Assembly: GCA_019636625.1 (NCBI GenBank)
Contig: JAHBXE010000001.1
Location: 186,001-250,000, forward strand
Length of the DNA stretch: 64,000 bases
DNA from: Phycisphaeraceae bacterium
Lineage (GTDB): Bacteria; Planctomycetota; Phycisphaerae; Phycisphaerales; UBA1924
Direction: 5' to 3'
In this document: one piece after another, positions 16,279 to 25,180 of the stretch
How positions within the stretch are numbered: position 1 is the first letter of the stretch
Layout: every line of letters starts with the position of its first letter
Notes under the pieces: generated by a model
Told to the model about the DNA's origin: nothing
What the model saw: only the letters and a program-made list of their open reading frames with translations
Database searches by the model: none
Program-made: the position numbers and the translations under genes

Positions 16279-18455
16279 GGGGCCGCCCCCCGGGTGGTGC
16301 CGCGGCTCAGAAGCCATCCGGACAACACCCGCGCCAGCATCCGAAGCCTTGCCAGGGGCATGCGCACCTCGTCCGGCTGAAAGGGCAGCGGGTAGAGCGC
16401 CATCGAGGATACAAGGCGGCGCAAGGCCTGGCTGTACCAGCCCGAGGCGCTGTACATGTAGGCGCACGAGTACTGCGCGTGGCTCAACGCCCTCCGTCGG
16501 AGAAGCGGGCGCGAGGCCCAGGCCTTGCGTGCATCCAGTTTGGCCATGATGCGCTGCAGTCCCTGCTCCATCGAAACGGGACGTCGTCCGAGGCTGTCTT
16601 CGATCGCGCGGTAACCGACCAGCGGCGCCTTGATGAGGCCGATGCGCCCTCTTTCAGCGATGCGGAGCCATAGATCAAGGTCTTCCGGGCCGTGCAGGTG
16701 TTCATCGAACGGCGCCGGCCCGGGCAATGCGTCGCGTCGCACCAGCACCGATGATGTGGTGAGGCGGTTGCGAACGACCAACTGCGACCACGTCACCGGG
16801 TGCACCAACGCGGTCGCATGCACATCCGGCACTTCGCCGGGCCACGCGAACGTGTGCGTGCCCACAAGGGCGAAGGATGGACTCGCCGCGAGGGCTCGTT
16901 GCTGGATCTCCAGCTTGCGAGGGTGCCATACATCGTCGGCATCCAAGAAGGCGATCAGCTCTCCTTCAGCCATTGACGCGCCACGGTTGCGTGCAGCCGC
17001 GACACCGCGGTTGACCTGTCGAACGTACCGAACGCGCGGCCCGAAAGCGGCCACGCGGGATGCCGTGTCGTCCGTCGAACCGTCGTCGATGACGATGATC
17101 TCGTGCGGTGGGGAGGACTGGGCAAGAACGCTCCCAATCGCGTCCGAGATCCACGCCGCGCTGTCGTACGTCGGGATGATTACACTGACGCGGGGGGTGG
17201 GCTGGGGTCGGGGTGAGGGGGTTTGGGAGCGAGGCTGCTCACGCCCCGTGATTGCGTGGTAGTAGCTGACAATCTCGTCCACGACCGCGACTTGGCCAAA
17301 CTGCGCCACGCAGTGCCGTCTGGCCTCGGCTCCGGCCCTTTGCCGGCGCGGCGTATCGGTCGCCAGTTCGAGCAGTGCACACGCGAGGGAACTGGTGCTG
17401 CGAATATCGCGGGCGAGGGCGCTTGGACCCGCCACCCAGCGGAGCACAGGATCGTCGCTGACGACGCAGGGAAGACCGCTGGCGCTCGCCTCGAGCACAG
17501 CGATGGGCATCATTTCCGTCAGGCTCGCCAAGGCGAAGATGTCGGCGCTGCGGTACAGGCTTGCCATGCGGTGCCGTGGAACATCGGCGAGCACGCGGGC
17601 ATGATCGGCGAGCTGTTCGCGTGCCAGCCGCATCACTTCGTCCGTGTCCGGCTCTCGCCCGCCGGCGGCGACGAGGTACACGGGCAGATCGGGCTGCTCC
17701 GAGCGAAGTCGGGCGACGGCCTCGATCAGCACATCCAGCCTCTTGTGCGAGCGTTTCAGCGCGGCGACCGTCAGGATGACAATCGCATGCAGGGGAATGC
17801 CCAGTTCCTTCCGCCAGTCATCATCGTGCCCGGGATGGAACGTGGCTGTGTCAACAAAGTTTGGTATGACCGTCCAACCCGATCGCCAAGAGCCCGCCTC
17901 TCGGCACCGTTCGGCGTGCGCCGGAGCAAGGTGTTGCACGTGTTCGAGCCTCGCCAGAAAGGAGGTGGGCTCTTCGGTGCCGTGGGCGAGCACGACCTGC
18001 GCCCGGTGCAGCCCGAGTCGCTTCGCCCGCTGGGCCCACAAGGCCACCATGGGATCCTGCACATGCAGCACATCCGCGCGCCATGTTCGGAGGAACCAGA
18101 CCAGGCACCACGCGAACGTTGCCTGCTCTACGCCATAGGCCGAGGCCAGGCCTGCCCGCCAGGCGAGCGGCGAAGGCAGGAGAAGGCGTGCCCAAGCCGC
18201 AAGCGAGCCGTCTCGGCGTGCGCAGGGTAGCACCCGTTCAAACGGCTCTGTCGGCTTGCCAAAGCCCTTGCACAAGGTGACGCACAGGCCGCGATCGTGC
18301 AGGGCGCGGCCGAGCGAAGCGGCCCACGTCTCAATCCCGCGCGATACATGGCCGAGGCCGCTGGATGCAACCACAATGCGCGGGCCCGAGGCCCGGGCGG
18401 CCCCCTGGTGCGCCGTGTCCGCATGCGGTCGGGCTTCTGCGTCAGAATGGCTCAT
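16275..18455 (-). CDS. Bifunctional GT4-GT2 glycosyltransferase
   Basis: A protein of 726 residues with two complete glycosyltransferase domains. Residues ~25-400 form a GT4 domain with VVASSGLGHVSRGIETW, VILTVAALKRSHKRLDVLI and EX7E in EMMPIAVLEASASGLPCVVS. A Pro/Ser-rich linker (~405-421) leads to a GT2 domain starting at R422 (RVSVIIPTYDS, IIVIDDGSTDDT, LIAFLDADDVWHPRK, GPEDLDLWLRI), then ~130 C-terminal residues. The fusion suggests two successive sugars are added in one protein. The ATG at 18455 lies inside the upstream methyltransferase gene (14 bp overlap). No frameshift is needed to join the domains. Confidence 0.92.
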   Translation of the reverse strand: MSHSDAEARPHADTAHQGAARASGPRIVVASSGLGHVSRGIETWAASLGRALHDRGLCVTLCKGFGKPTEPFERVLPCARRDGSLAAWARLLLPSPLAWRAGLASAYGVEQATFAWCLVWFLRTWRADVLHVQDPMVALWAQRAKRLGLHRAQVVLAHGTEEPTSFLARLEHVQHLAPAHAERCREAGSWRSGWTVIPNFVDTATFHPGHDDDWRKELGIPLHAIVILTVAALKRSHKRLDVLIEAVARLRSEQPDLPVYLVAAGGREPDTDEVMRLAREQLADHARVLADVPRHRMASLYRSADIFALASLTEMMPIAVLEASASGLPCVVSDDPVLRWVAGPSALARDIRSTSSLACALLELATDTPRRQRAGAEARRHCVAQFGQVAVVDEIVSYYHAITGREQPRSQTPSPRPQPTPRVSVIIPTYDSAAWISDAIGSVLAQSSPPHEIIVIDDGSTDDTASRVAAFGPRVRYVRQVNRGVAAARNRGASMAEGELIAFLDADDVWHPRKLEIQQRALAASPSFALVGTHTFAWPGEVPDVHATALVHPVTWSQLVVRNRLTTSSVLVRRDALPGPAPFDEHLHGPEDLDLWLRIAERGRIGLIKAPLVGYRAIEDSLGRRPVSMEQGLQRIMAKLDARKAWASRPLLRRRALSHAQYSCAYMYSASGWYSQALRRLVSSMALYPLPFQPDEVRMPLARLRMLARVLSGWLLSRGTTRGAAP

Positions 18456-19278
18456 GGCACCGGCTCTGGCTGTTGCGATGATCGTGGTCCAGTTTGCGAA
18501 GCGCGATGCACCTGCCGTGCAGCGCCAGTTCCTCGTCCGGTCGCAGGAAGTCCGGGCGAAGCTTGGATCCGAACCTGGGGAGGGCGCGCCCGAGCCGTCG
18601 AATGAGGCGTGCGCTCATCGTTGGCGTCGGTGGGCGTGACTCGATCACGACTTCCGGGTGGGCGACCTCGTACGCTCGGTTCGCCAGGATGTACCGGATC
18701 GCCTGACGCACGGCGGGCCAGTCCGAGTCGTCAAACACGATGAGGCCGCCCGCGTCCAGTACACGGTCGATGCAGAGGAAGTCCGCGATCACGTAATCGA
18801 AGAGGTGCGCCCCATCGACGAACGCGAAGGTGCAGGAGTATCCATCTCGTTCGAGGTCCGCGAGCGCCCGGTGCGAGTAGTCCGCGATGTGCCGCAGGCG
18901 GTGGGAGAGCCCGGCACGGTGCACCAGTTCAAGGCCCGCGTTCCCCCAGTCACACTCCTGAAATGGATCGATCGCGGTGTGGGTCCCAGAGCCGTTGGCT
19001 TCAAGCCCCGCGGCGATACAAACCGTCGAAAGCCCGTTGGCCAGTCCGACTTCGATTGTCCGCGATGGGCGGTAATGCCGGACCAGCGAGTACAGGTAGT
19101 CGCCCTGCTCGCGCGGGATGTACACATTCATCGGCGCGGAAGCGCCGCCCGGCAGCGGCACACGCCTGGATGCGTAGACCTCTTCGATCAAGGGATGTGG
19201 ACAGGTGTCGCGTCGCAAGCCGACTGTTTGGGCCTGCGGAGCGATCGGGGGCACGGTTTCGAGAGGTACCGCGGTCAC
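18442..19278 (-). CDS. Class I SAM-dependent methyltransferase
   Basis: A protein of 278 residues. The frame is open upstream to 19401, but the GTG at 19278 overlaps the previous stop (GTGA) and is the natural start. The Rossmann-like core shows TIEVGLANGLSTVCIAAGL (SAM-binding loop), HTAIDPFQECDWGNAG, CTFAFVDGAHLFDYVIADF and GGLIVFDDSDWPAV, fitting the Methyltransf_24 type found in polysaccharide loci. It likely O-methylates a sugar or its precursor. Its C-terminus overlaps the GT4-GT2 gene by 14 bp. Confidence 0.85.
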   Translation of the reverse strand: MTAVPLETVPPIAPQAQTVGLRRDTCPHPLIEEVYASRRVPLPGGASAPMNVYIPREQGDYLYSLVRHYRPSRTIEVGLANGLSTVCIAAGLEANGSGTHTAIDPFQECDWGNAGLELVHRAGLSHRLRHIADYSHRALADLERDGYSCTFAFVDGAHLFDYVIADFLCIDRVLDAGGLIVFDDSDWPAVRQAIRYILANRAYEVAHPEVVIESRPPTPTMSARLIRRLGRALPRFGSKLRPDFLRPDEELALHGRCIALRKLDHDHRNSQSRCHEPF

Positions 19279-20021
19279 GCGCACCTCCGCCCTGATGCCA
19301 GGCGCCGGTACAGCACGTGCTTTCGCCAGCGCCTGCCGAGGGACATCGGCACGGGTTCCGTGAGGTCGCCGAGGCGGCTGGCGCGCTCCGCGTACAGGCA
19401 CAGCTCATCGATGATGCGGCCCTCGTTGAACTCCAGAACTTCACAGGCGCTGACGGAGCCCTCCCATCGCAGTTGCACCGTGGCGTACCTCGCGCGGATC
19501 TTCCGTGCGGGCGGCACGTTCTGCACGATTGCTTCGTCGACAGCGTGCAACATGTGCGGCTTGTGCCGGAACTCCAGCGTGCTCCCCCGTCGGGAAACGA
19601 GCCACCGATGATGGCAGTAGCCCGCGTAGGCGGGGCTCTCGACGCCGAGGGATTGCTCCACGATCCGCGATGGGGTCTCGATGTACCCTGCCTTGGCGAT
19701 TCGGGAGAGCTCGGAGCACACCCAGATCGGGTCTCGGACATCTTCCAGGACATGCGAGCACACGGCAAAGTCAAATGACTTGTCCGCGAACGGCCACGGC
19801 CTTCTGTCGCACAGGTCCACCTGTGTCCACGATGCCCCTCGCAACCGCCCGGCTCCGCCGTTTCCCGGCACCCCGTCACTCCCCGCACCTGCCTGATCGG
19901 GAGAGAGCGCATCGATCACATGGTCGGCCCGCACAAAGGGCGCAGCGCCACCGCCGACATCCACCACGCGGGCGGTGCGCGGCAACTCCTGCATCAATCG
20001 TTTGCTCTGAGCAGGGTCCAT
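19275..20021 (-). CDS. SAM-dependent methyltransferase (Methyltransf_11-like)
   Basis: A protein of 248 residues with an ATG start. The SAM-binding region is visible as TARVVDVGGGAAPFVRADHVIDA, then SFDFAVCSHVLEDVRDPIWVC and KAGYIETPSRI. The tail region (CHHRWLVSRRGSTLEF) resembles methyltransferases annotated near glycan clusters. No clear Shine-Dalgarno is seen. The substrate is unknown; context suggests sugar methylation. It overlaps the next methyltransferase by 4 bp, so the two are probably translationally coupled. Confidence 0.8.
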   Translation of the reverse strand: MDPAQSKRLMQELPRTARVVDVGGGAAPFVRADHVIDALSPDQAGAGSDGVPGNGGAGRLRGASWTQVDLCDRRPWPFADKSFDFAVCSHVLEDVRDPIWVCSELSRIAKAGYIETPSRIVEQSLGVESPAYAGYCHHRWLVSRRGSTLEFRHKPHMLHAVDEAIVQNVPPARKIRARYATVQLRWEGSVSACEVLEFNEGRIIDELCLYAERASRLGDLTEPVPMSLGRRWRKHVLYRRLASGRRCA

Positions 20022-20063
20022 ACGGGGGATATCGGTCCTTCGGGCGCCCGTCTTTGGACCCGC

Positions 20064-21467
20064 TCACATGCCGCGGCTCAGCATTATCCGCACGGTGATG
20101 TATGTTCCCGCCAGGAACGTCATGCCAACGAGCATCACGAATCGGGCCGTCCGGGTGTTGAGCCGCGGAACCCCCATACCGCTCGACCGCGTAACCAGCG
20201 CCAGGTAGGCAGCGCCCAGGGCCAGCACGAGTTGCGTCGAGACCGTGTAGCAGCGGGTCAGCGACATCAGTCCCGCGGCGTACCCGGCGACCGCCGCCAA
20301 TACGTACGGCCGCAGCCTGGAAAGGTCCGCATCTGAAGATCGGCACGACCATAACCCCTTCAGGGACACCGCGAACGCCCCGAGGAACGCCAGTCCGCCG
20401 AAGAGACCGAGCTCAGCGAAGGCGTGCAGGTATGAGTTGTGCGCGACCTGGCCGATTCGCTCCACCAGCCCGCCCCGTCCAACCCCAAAGAGCGGGCTGG
20501 ACCGGAAGGCGTCCAGTGAGGAACTCCACAGTTCGAGTCGTGCCTGGAAGGTGTCGTTCGGGTCGGAGAGGTTCCATTGCGTTTGACGGCCGAGCAACGG
20601 AGAGAGCGCCAGAAGCGCCAGGAGGAGGAGCGCGGGGACGACATTGCGCCACCTGTACCTCGCGCCCAGAAACGCCACGAGGCCTGCGACCGCCGCGACG
20701 AGTCCGCCGCGGGATTGAGTGAGGAGCAGGGCGTGACCGAACACAAGCATCGGGACGAGGGCGAAGTAGCGACGCGGGCCAAGCTCGCGCCATGTCGTCA
20801 CGGCGGCGCACACGATCATGCACAGCACGAGGATCAATGAAAAGTCGTTCGGATCGTTGAAGATGCCTGTTCCGCAGAGCCGCTGGAACAGCACCCCTTC
20901 CTCGGCCCGCTGCGTGACGGTCTGGATCGCTTCCACGCGGATCGCGCCGTAGTAGTTGAGCGCCGCCACAGCCGTGACGGCGAGGACGCTCGCGGCCACG
21001 GTGCTGAGCACCGCCCGCAGCTTGGCGGATGAATCGGAGTGGCCAACGATGAGCAGGAACAGCACGCCCGACTTGATCGCATCCATCGCATCGTGGCGTG
21101 CCGACCAGAAGTCCCCGCCCCACACGTGCGACACGAACACAGCGGGGGCCAGCAGCAGGGCCATCGCTGTCACGGGAGCAGCCTTCAAACGCCGCCATTG
21201 CAACTGCGCGGCGATGCGGGGCAGCGAAGCCAGCAGGCACGCGGCGATCAGCGATTCATAGAGCGAGGCGCCTTCCAAACCGGGAACCAGATCCATCGGC
21301 CGCAGGAGTAGCGCGACCAGCGAGAGCAGGAGCAGCAGAAAGCCAGCACAATCCGCGATGGCGGCGAGCCTGTGCTGGACGGTGGCCCCGTGCTTCGTGC
21401 TTCGCGCCTCGCACGAGAGCAGGAGCCCCGATGGCTCTGGCAGGGCCGTATCACGCGGGAAAGTCAC
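20064..21467 (-). CDS. O-antigen ligase/Wzy-like polymerase
   Basis: A protein of 467 residues with a GTG start preceded by GAGGTGAG. It has about 11-12 membrane helices. A long periplasmic loop containing SDPNDTFQARLELWSSSLD and FGVGRGGLVERIGQVAHNSY is the hallmark of the Wzy_C/O-antigen ligase family; the His in AHNSYLHAFAELGLFG is the conserved one. LLLTQSRGGLVAAVAGL precedes it. It would polymerise or ligate lipid-linked repeat units in the periplasm. Confidence 0.9.
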   Translation of the reverse strand: MTFPRDTALPEPSGLLLSCEARSTKHGATVQHRLAAIADCAGFLLLLLSLVALLLRPMDLVPGLEGASLYESLIAACLLASLPRIAAQLQWRRLKAAPVTAMALLLAPAVFVSHVWGGDFWSARHDAMDAIKSGVLFLLIVGHSDSSAKLRAVLSTVAASVLAVTAVAALNYYGAIRVEAIQTVTQRAEEGVLFQRLCGTGIFNDPNDFSLILVLCMIVCAAVTTWRELGPRRYFALVPMLVFGHALLLTQSRGGLVAAVAGLVAFLGARYRWRNVVPALLLLALLALSPLLGRQTQWNLSDPNDTFQARLELWSSSLDAFRSSPLFGVGRGGLVERIGQVAHNSYLHAFAELGLFGGLAFLGAFAVSLKGLWSCRSSDADLSRLRPYVLAAVAGYAAGLMSLTRCYTVSTQLVLALGAAYLALVTRSSGMGVPRLNTRTARFVMLVGMTFLAGTYITVRIMLSRGM

Positions 21468-21550
21468 CGCTCACCTCGGGACTTGACGGGAACACGATGT
21501 GACGAGAGCCCGTGTTGCCGAGGGAATCTGGTGAACTCGCAGAACATGGC

Positions 21551-22375
21551 TCAGGCCGCCTTCGAAAGGACCGCGGGGGTGTTCGTTGACGGCAGCTCGG
21601 ACGGTCCCAGCGGCGCAGTCAACCGGAGCCGGGGCATCGAGTGCCCTGTTTGAACGGGTTGGCGAGGAGCGCAGCCGCCCACCAACACCCTGGCCGCCTT
21701 CGCCCCGGGCATGGTCAATCCGAGCATCGTGGCCGCGGCGATTCGCGCGTCCAGCAGCGGCCCGAGGCGTCGTATGTATTCGAGGTCGTGAGCAAGCTTC
21801 AGGCAGACGGTGTCCAGGTCTGCATCGGGTGGGCGCAGCACCTGCGCCAGGCCGGTTATGCCCGGTCGGACGAGCAACCGATGCCGGAACTCCGGCAGCG
21901 CGCGCTCGATGTGCTCCGCGATCTCCGGGCGCTCGGGACGTGGGCCGATCAGGCTCATGTCTCCACGTAGGACGTTCCACAGTTGCGGGAGCTCATCGAG
22001 ATGGGTGACCCGCAACCACCGACCGATCTTCGTTGCGCGGGGGTCACCTGCGATGGACCAGACCGGTCCGGTCTCCGACTCGCAGCCGTGCGACATTGTG
22101 CGCAGTTTGTAGATGCGGAAAGGGCGTCCGTGCTGACCCAGTCGCATCTGCGTGTACAGCACCGGCCCAGGCGAGCTGATCTTCAGGAGCACCGCAAGCA
22201 CCGTCAGCAGCGGCAGGGCGGTGATGAGCAGTACCAGCGAGACCGCCCACTCTGCTGCGGCTCGCAAAGCCAGATAGGCTGTGCAGAACCGTCCGCCCAC
22301 GTTCGGAGCCGGATCAGCGCGACGATGCCCCGCCGTGTCGGCGTCCTCCGCCCGCACTGTCTGCGCTTGAGCCAT
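21551..22375 (-). CDS. Bacterial sugar transferase (priming phosphoglycosyltransferase)
   Basis: A protein of 274 residues. A single hydrophobic segment (about residues 38-66) is followed by the catalytic domain with [45 protein letters not shown] and PRPERPE, then [14 protein letters not shown]. This is the short monotopic phosphoglycosyltransferase form without the N-terminal WbaP/WcaJ membrane bundle. It transfers a sugar-1-phosphate to undecaprenyl phosphate and starts repeat-unit synthesis. It carries a C-terminal tail of ~60 residues with no recognisable motif. It is the promoter-proximal gene of the locus. Confidence 0.93.
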   Translation of the reverse strand: MAQAQTVRAEDADTAGHRRADPAPNVGGRFCTAYLALRAAAEWAVSLVLLITALPLLTVLAVLLKISSPGPVLYTQMRLGQHGRPFRIYKLRTMSHGCESETGPVWSIAGDPRATKIGRWLRVTHLDELPQLWNVLRGDMSLIGPRPERPEIAEHIERALPEFRHRLLVRPGITGLAQVLRPPDADLDTVCLKLAHDLEYIRRLGPLLDARIAAATMLGLTMPGAKAARVLVGGCAPRQPVQTGHSMPRLRLTAPLGPSELPSTNTPAVLSKAA

Positions 22376-22703
22376 CCGTGCCTCAAGTCCAGTATCGTCC
22401 CGCCATTACGGCGCGTTGAGGCATTGGACACTGATGTTCTGTTCGGCTCAGCACCCGCCTTCGAGCACCCGGCCTAGCAGCGCCGGAAAAAGGGGGGTTT
22501 CTGGCTTTGAACAGCGGCACTTGGAGCGGTTCAGCACGGCCCGGGATGGCGGCACCATGGAGGCAACTTCAGCCGATTGACCCCCGGCTCGTGATGCAAC
22601 GCACCGGAACGGCCGATAAGGCGTGCCGAGTCGGCGTGTCCGTATCCGTTCACACGCCGCGCTTCTGCCGCTTCGCCGGCAAGTCCGCGCAGGCCACTTT
22701 CCA
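22376..22703. other. Divergent intergenic region between the polysaccharide locus and the UDP-sugar dehydrogenase
   Basis: This 328 bp gap separates two divergent transcription units and must hold their promoters. I see a run of A and G (GGAAAAAGGGGGG at about 22485-22497) but no convincing -35/-10 pair, no riboswitch-like structure and no small ORF with a ribosome binding site. The 85-codon plus-strand frame at 22507-22764 runs into the dehydrogenase gene and is not supported. Confidence 0.5.
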
Positions 22704-24047
22704 ATGGATTACGACCAGACACTGGCTTCACGAGTTCAATCCGGACAGGCCCTTATCGGAGTGATCGGTCTGGGCTACGTCGGGCTTCCATTGGCCCACG
22801 CCCTCCATGAAGGGGGCCATCGGATTCTCGGCTTCGACACGGATGCCCGGAAAGTCGAATCGCTCAATCTCGGCAAGAGCTACATCAAGCACCTTGGCGA
22901 TTCCGTCGCGCAGGGACTATCCGAAAGCGGGCGGTTTGAGGCCACGGTCGAAATGGGCCGCCTTCATGAGCCCGATGTGCTCATCGTGTGCGTGCCCACG
23001 CCGTTGGGGGAGCATCAGGAGCCGGACCTGTCGTATGTCGTCAAGTCCGCACGCGACATCGGGCGCGTCGCCCGGCCGGGGCAGCTCGCCATTCTGGAGT
23101 CCACCACGTACCCTGGCACGACCCGGGACGAGTTCGCGCCGGCGCTTGTCGCCGCGGCGGCCGAGGCAGGAACATCGCTCAAGATCGGGGAGGACTTCTT
23201 CATCGCCTATTCCCCCGAGCGAGAGGATCCTGGGCGCAAGTCCCACACCACCCGGTCCACGCCGAAGCTTGTCGGCGGGTTGGAGCCGCACTCCGCTCGA
23301 ATCGCGGCGGCGGTGTACCGCCGGGGTCTTGATCATGTCATCGAGGTGTCGTCGGCCGAGGTCGCGGAGAGCGCCAAGCTCATGGAGAACATCTTCCGCG
23401 CTGTCAACATCGCCATGGTGAACGAGATGAAGGTGCTGCTCAGCGCCATGAACATCGACATCTGGGAGGTCATCGGGGCGGCTTCCACCAAGCCGTTCGG
23501 CTACATGCCGTTTCAGCCCGGCCCCGGTCTCGGAGGGCATTGCATCCCGATCGATCCGTTCTATCTCACGTGGAAGGCCAAGGAGTATGGCAAGGCGACC
23601 CGGTTCATCGAGCTTGCCGGCGAGATCAACACCTCCATGCCTCGGTATGTTGTCGAGCAGACGGCCGCCGCGCTCAACCGCGCTCACAAGCCGGTTGCTG
23701 GCTCCCGCATCCTCATTCTGGGCCTTGCGTACAAGGCCGATATCGACGACCCGCGCGAGTCGCCCTCCTTCGAACTCATACGGTTGCTGCGCGACATGGG
23801 CGCCCATGTCGACTACTCCGATCCGCACATCCCGGCCACATGGCCCGCCCGCAAGCACGATCTCGCCATGAAAAGCGTTCCTCTTGCGCCCGAGTCGGTT
23901 GCTTCCTATGACGCCGTCATCATTGCCACGGCGCACAAGGCTTTCGACTACACCATGATTGCGGAATGTGCGCAGTTGGTGGTCGATACGCGCAACGCGA
24001 TGGCCCGGCATGCGGCCGACATGCAGGATCGCCTGGTAAAGGCGTAA
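22704..24047 (+). CDS. UDP-N-acetyl-D-glucosamine (WbpA-type) 6-dehydrogenase
   Basis: A protein of 447 residues. The ATG at 22704 (MDYDQTLASR) is preferred over the upstream in-frame start because family members begin here. NAD-binding GVIGLGYVGLPLA is followed by CVPTPLGEHQEPDLSY, ESTTYPGTT and YSPEREDPG. The catalytic cysteine is C280 in GLGGHCIPIDPFYLTWKA. LGLAYKADIDDPRESPS marks the C-terminal UDP-binding domain. These features match the UDP-GlcNAc/UDP-ManNAc branch rather than UDP-glucose dehydrogenase. It would make a uronic-acid donor, implying an acidic exopolysaccharide from the divergent locus. Confidence 0.93.
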   Translation: MDYDQTLASRVQSGQALIGVIGLGYVGLPLAHALHEGGHRILGFDTDARKVESLNLGKSYIKHLGDSVAQGLSESGRFEATVEMGRLHEPDVLIVCVPTPLGEHQEPDLSYVVKSARDIGRVARPGQLAILESTTYPGTTRDEFAPALVAAAAEAGTSLKIGEDFFIAYSPEREDPGRKSHTTRSTPKLVGGLEPHSARIAAAVYRRGLDHVIEVSSAEVAESAKLMENIFRAVNIAMVNEMKVLLSAMNIDIWEVIGAASTKPFGYMPFQPGPGLGGHCIPIDPFYLTWKAKEYGKATRFIELAGEINTSMPRYVVEQTAAALNRAHKPVAGSRILILGLAYKADIDDPRESPSFELIRLLRDMGAHVDYSDPHIPATWPARKHDLAMKSVPLAPESVASYDAVIIATAHKAFDYTMIAECAQLVVDTRNAMARHAADMQDRLVKA

Positions 24048-24062
24048 GAAACGCCCGTGCAT

Positions 24063-25028
24063 TCAGCCCGCGCGACGGAACAGGTCCAGGAATCGATCTT
24101 CGTACTGCTTGAACACGCCGCGGCGATCGAGTTCCTGCTTCAGTGCCATGGCCTTGGAAGGATCCGCGCGGGCTTCGGCGAACAACTGCTCGATGTGCTG
24201 GCGTGCGGCGTAGTCCAACTTGGGAGAGTCTGAAGTTGGGGGACGGGCGGCTTCGGCATCCGGCGCTTCTTCGGGCGCTTCTCCCGGCGATTCCTCGGGC
24301 TTTGATTCCTCATCGACCGATTCCGAGGCGGCCAGCTTCTCATACGCCTCGAGGAGAACGCGGTCCACGGCGGCAGCGTGCTTGTTGAGTTCATCGAGGG
24401 ATACATCAATACCGGCCAGCACCGAGAACACGCTCAGCGCGGCTCGGGCGGCCTTCGGGTTTGGCACCGTTGCCGCGAAGAACGGGATCTCCGCGAGGAG
24501 GCACATGCCCGGGATGTTCCTTTCACCGGCCGCGGCGAGGAGGACCCCGTTGAGGCCGCCGATCTGACCGTCGGGGAGGGGCGAGACCTCCGCCTTGGTC
24601 AGTTCTTCGAGCATGAGGGAGTCGGTGGCGATCCCGCTCACGCGAGGGTTTTCTGATGGGTGGAGCGCCGAGGCCATCGATGCGAAGGTGACGACCCGGC
24701 TGATGCCCATTTCAGCGGCCGCTTCGAGCAGTTCGTGGGCGTAGGCGTACGTCCCCGCCGTCGGCTGAGCTTCGCCGATGAACACGACCAGGTCCCGACC
24801 GGCGCGGGGATTCTTCCACTGAAAGAACGTGCCCTGCGGCAGCCGAACGGGTTCGAGTACGCCGTCTTTGACGGTCACCTCGTTCACGTCAAAGTGGTCA
24901 CGCGCCGGCAGTCGTCCGGATTGCTCCATGCGGAGCGTCTGAACCAGGTAGCCGGCCGCGATCAGGGCCACACTTCCCATGCCGGGCCAGGCGGCGATCA
25001 GCCAGGGGCGGTCGTGCGGTGTTGCCAT
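24063..25028 (-). CDS. PAC2-family protein
   Basis: A protein of 321 residues with ATG and a good upstream AGGAGA. It shows the PAC2 (proteasome-assembly-chaperone-like, formerly DUF75) pattern: LIAAWPGMGSVALIAAGYLV, DLVVFIGEAQP, AAEMGISRVVTFASMASAL, IGGLNGVLLAAAGERNIPG and AEIPFFAATVPNPKAARAAL. An acidic, Pro/Glu-rich linker (about residues 238-265) precedes a C-terminal helical ~55-residue tail. Bacterial PAC2 proteins are widespread in Actinobacteria and Planctomycetes and their function is poorly known; no proteasome genes are in the window. Confidence 0.85.
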   Translation of the reverse strand: MATPHDRPWLIAAWPGMGSVALIAAGYLVQTLRMEQSGRLPARDHFDVNEVTVKDGVLEPVRLPQGTFFQWKNPRAGRDLVVFIGEAQPTAGTYAYAHELLEAAAEMGISRVVTFASMASALHPSENPRVSGIATDSLMLEELTKAEVSPLPDGQIGGLNGVLLAAAGERNIPGMCLLAEIPFFAATVPNPKAARAALSVFSVLAGIDVSLDELNKHAAAVDRVLLEAYEKLAASESVDEESKPEESPGEAPEEAPDAEAARPPTSDSPKLDYAARQHIEQLFAEARADPSKAMALKQELDRRGVFKQYEDRFLDLFRRAG

Positions 25029-25180
25029 GGTGTCTCCTGAGAGGGCCGATTCGGTGTAGGGTCTCTTCGACGCGGCGTGGGTTCAAGGGGAAATTGCGGT
25101 TCGGGGAATTTTCCGGCTGGTGTAAACGCACGCTGGTGAACACAATGCGATGCAACGACACGTACCCAAGGAGGTGGACC

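Noticed and set aside
22507..22764. 85-codon plus-strand frame before the UDP-sugar dehydrogenase
   Set aside because: It overlaps the dehydrogenase start in another frame and has no recognisable sequence character.
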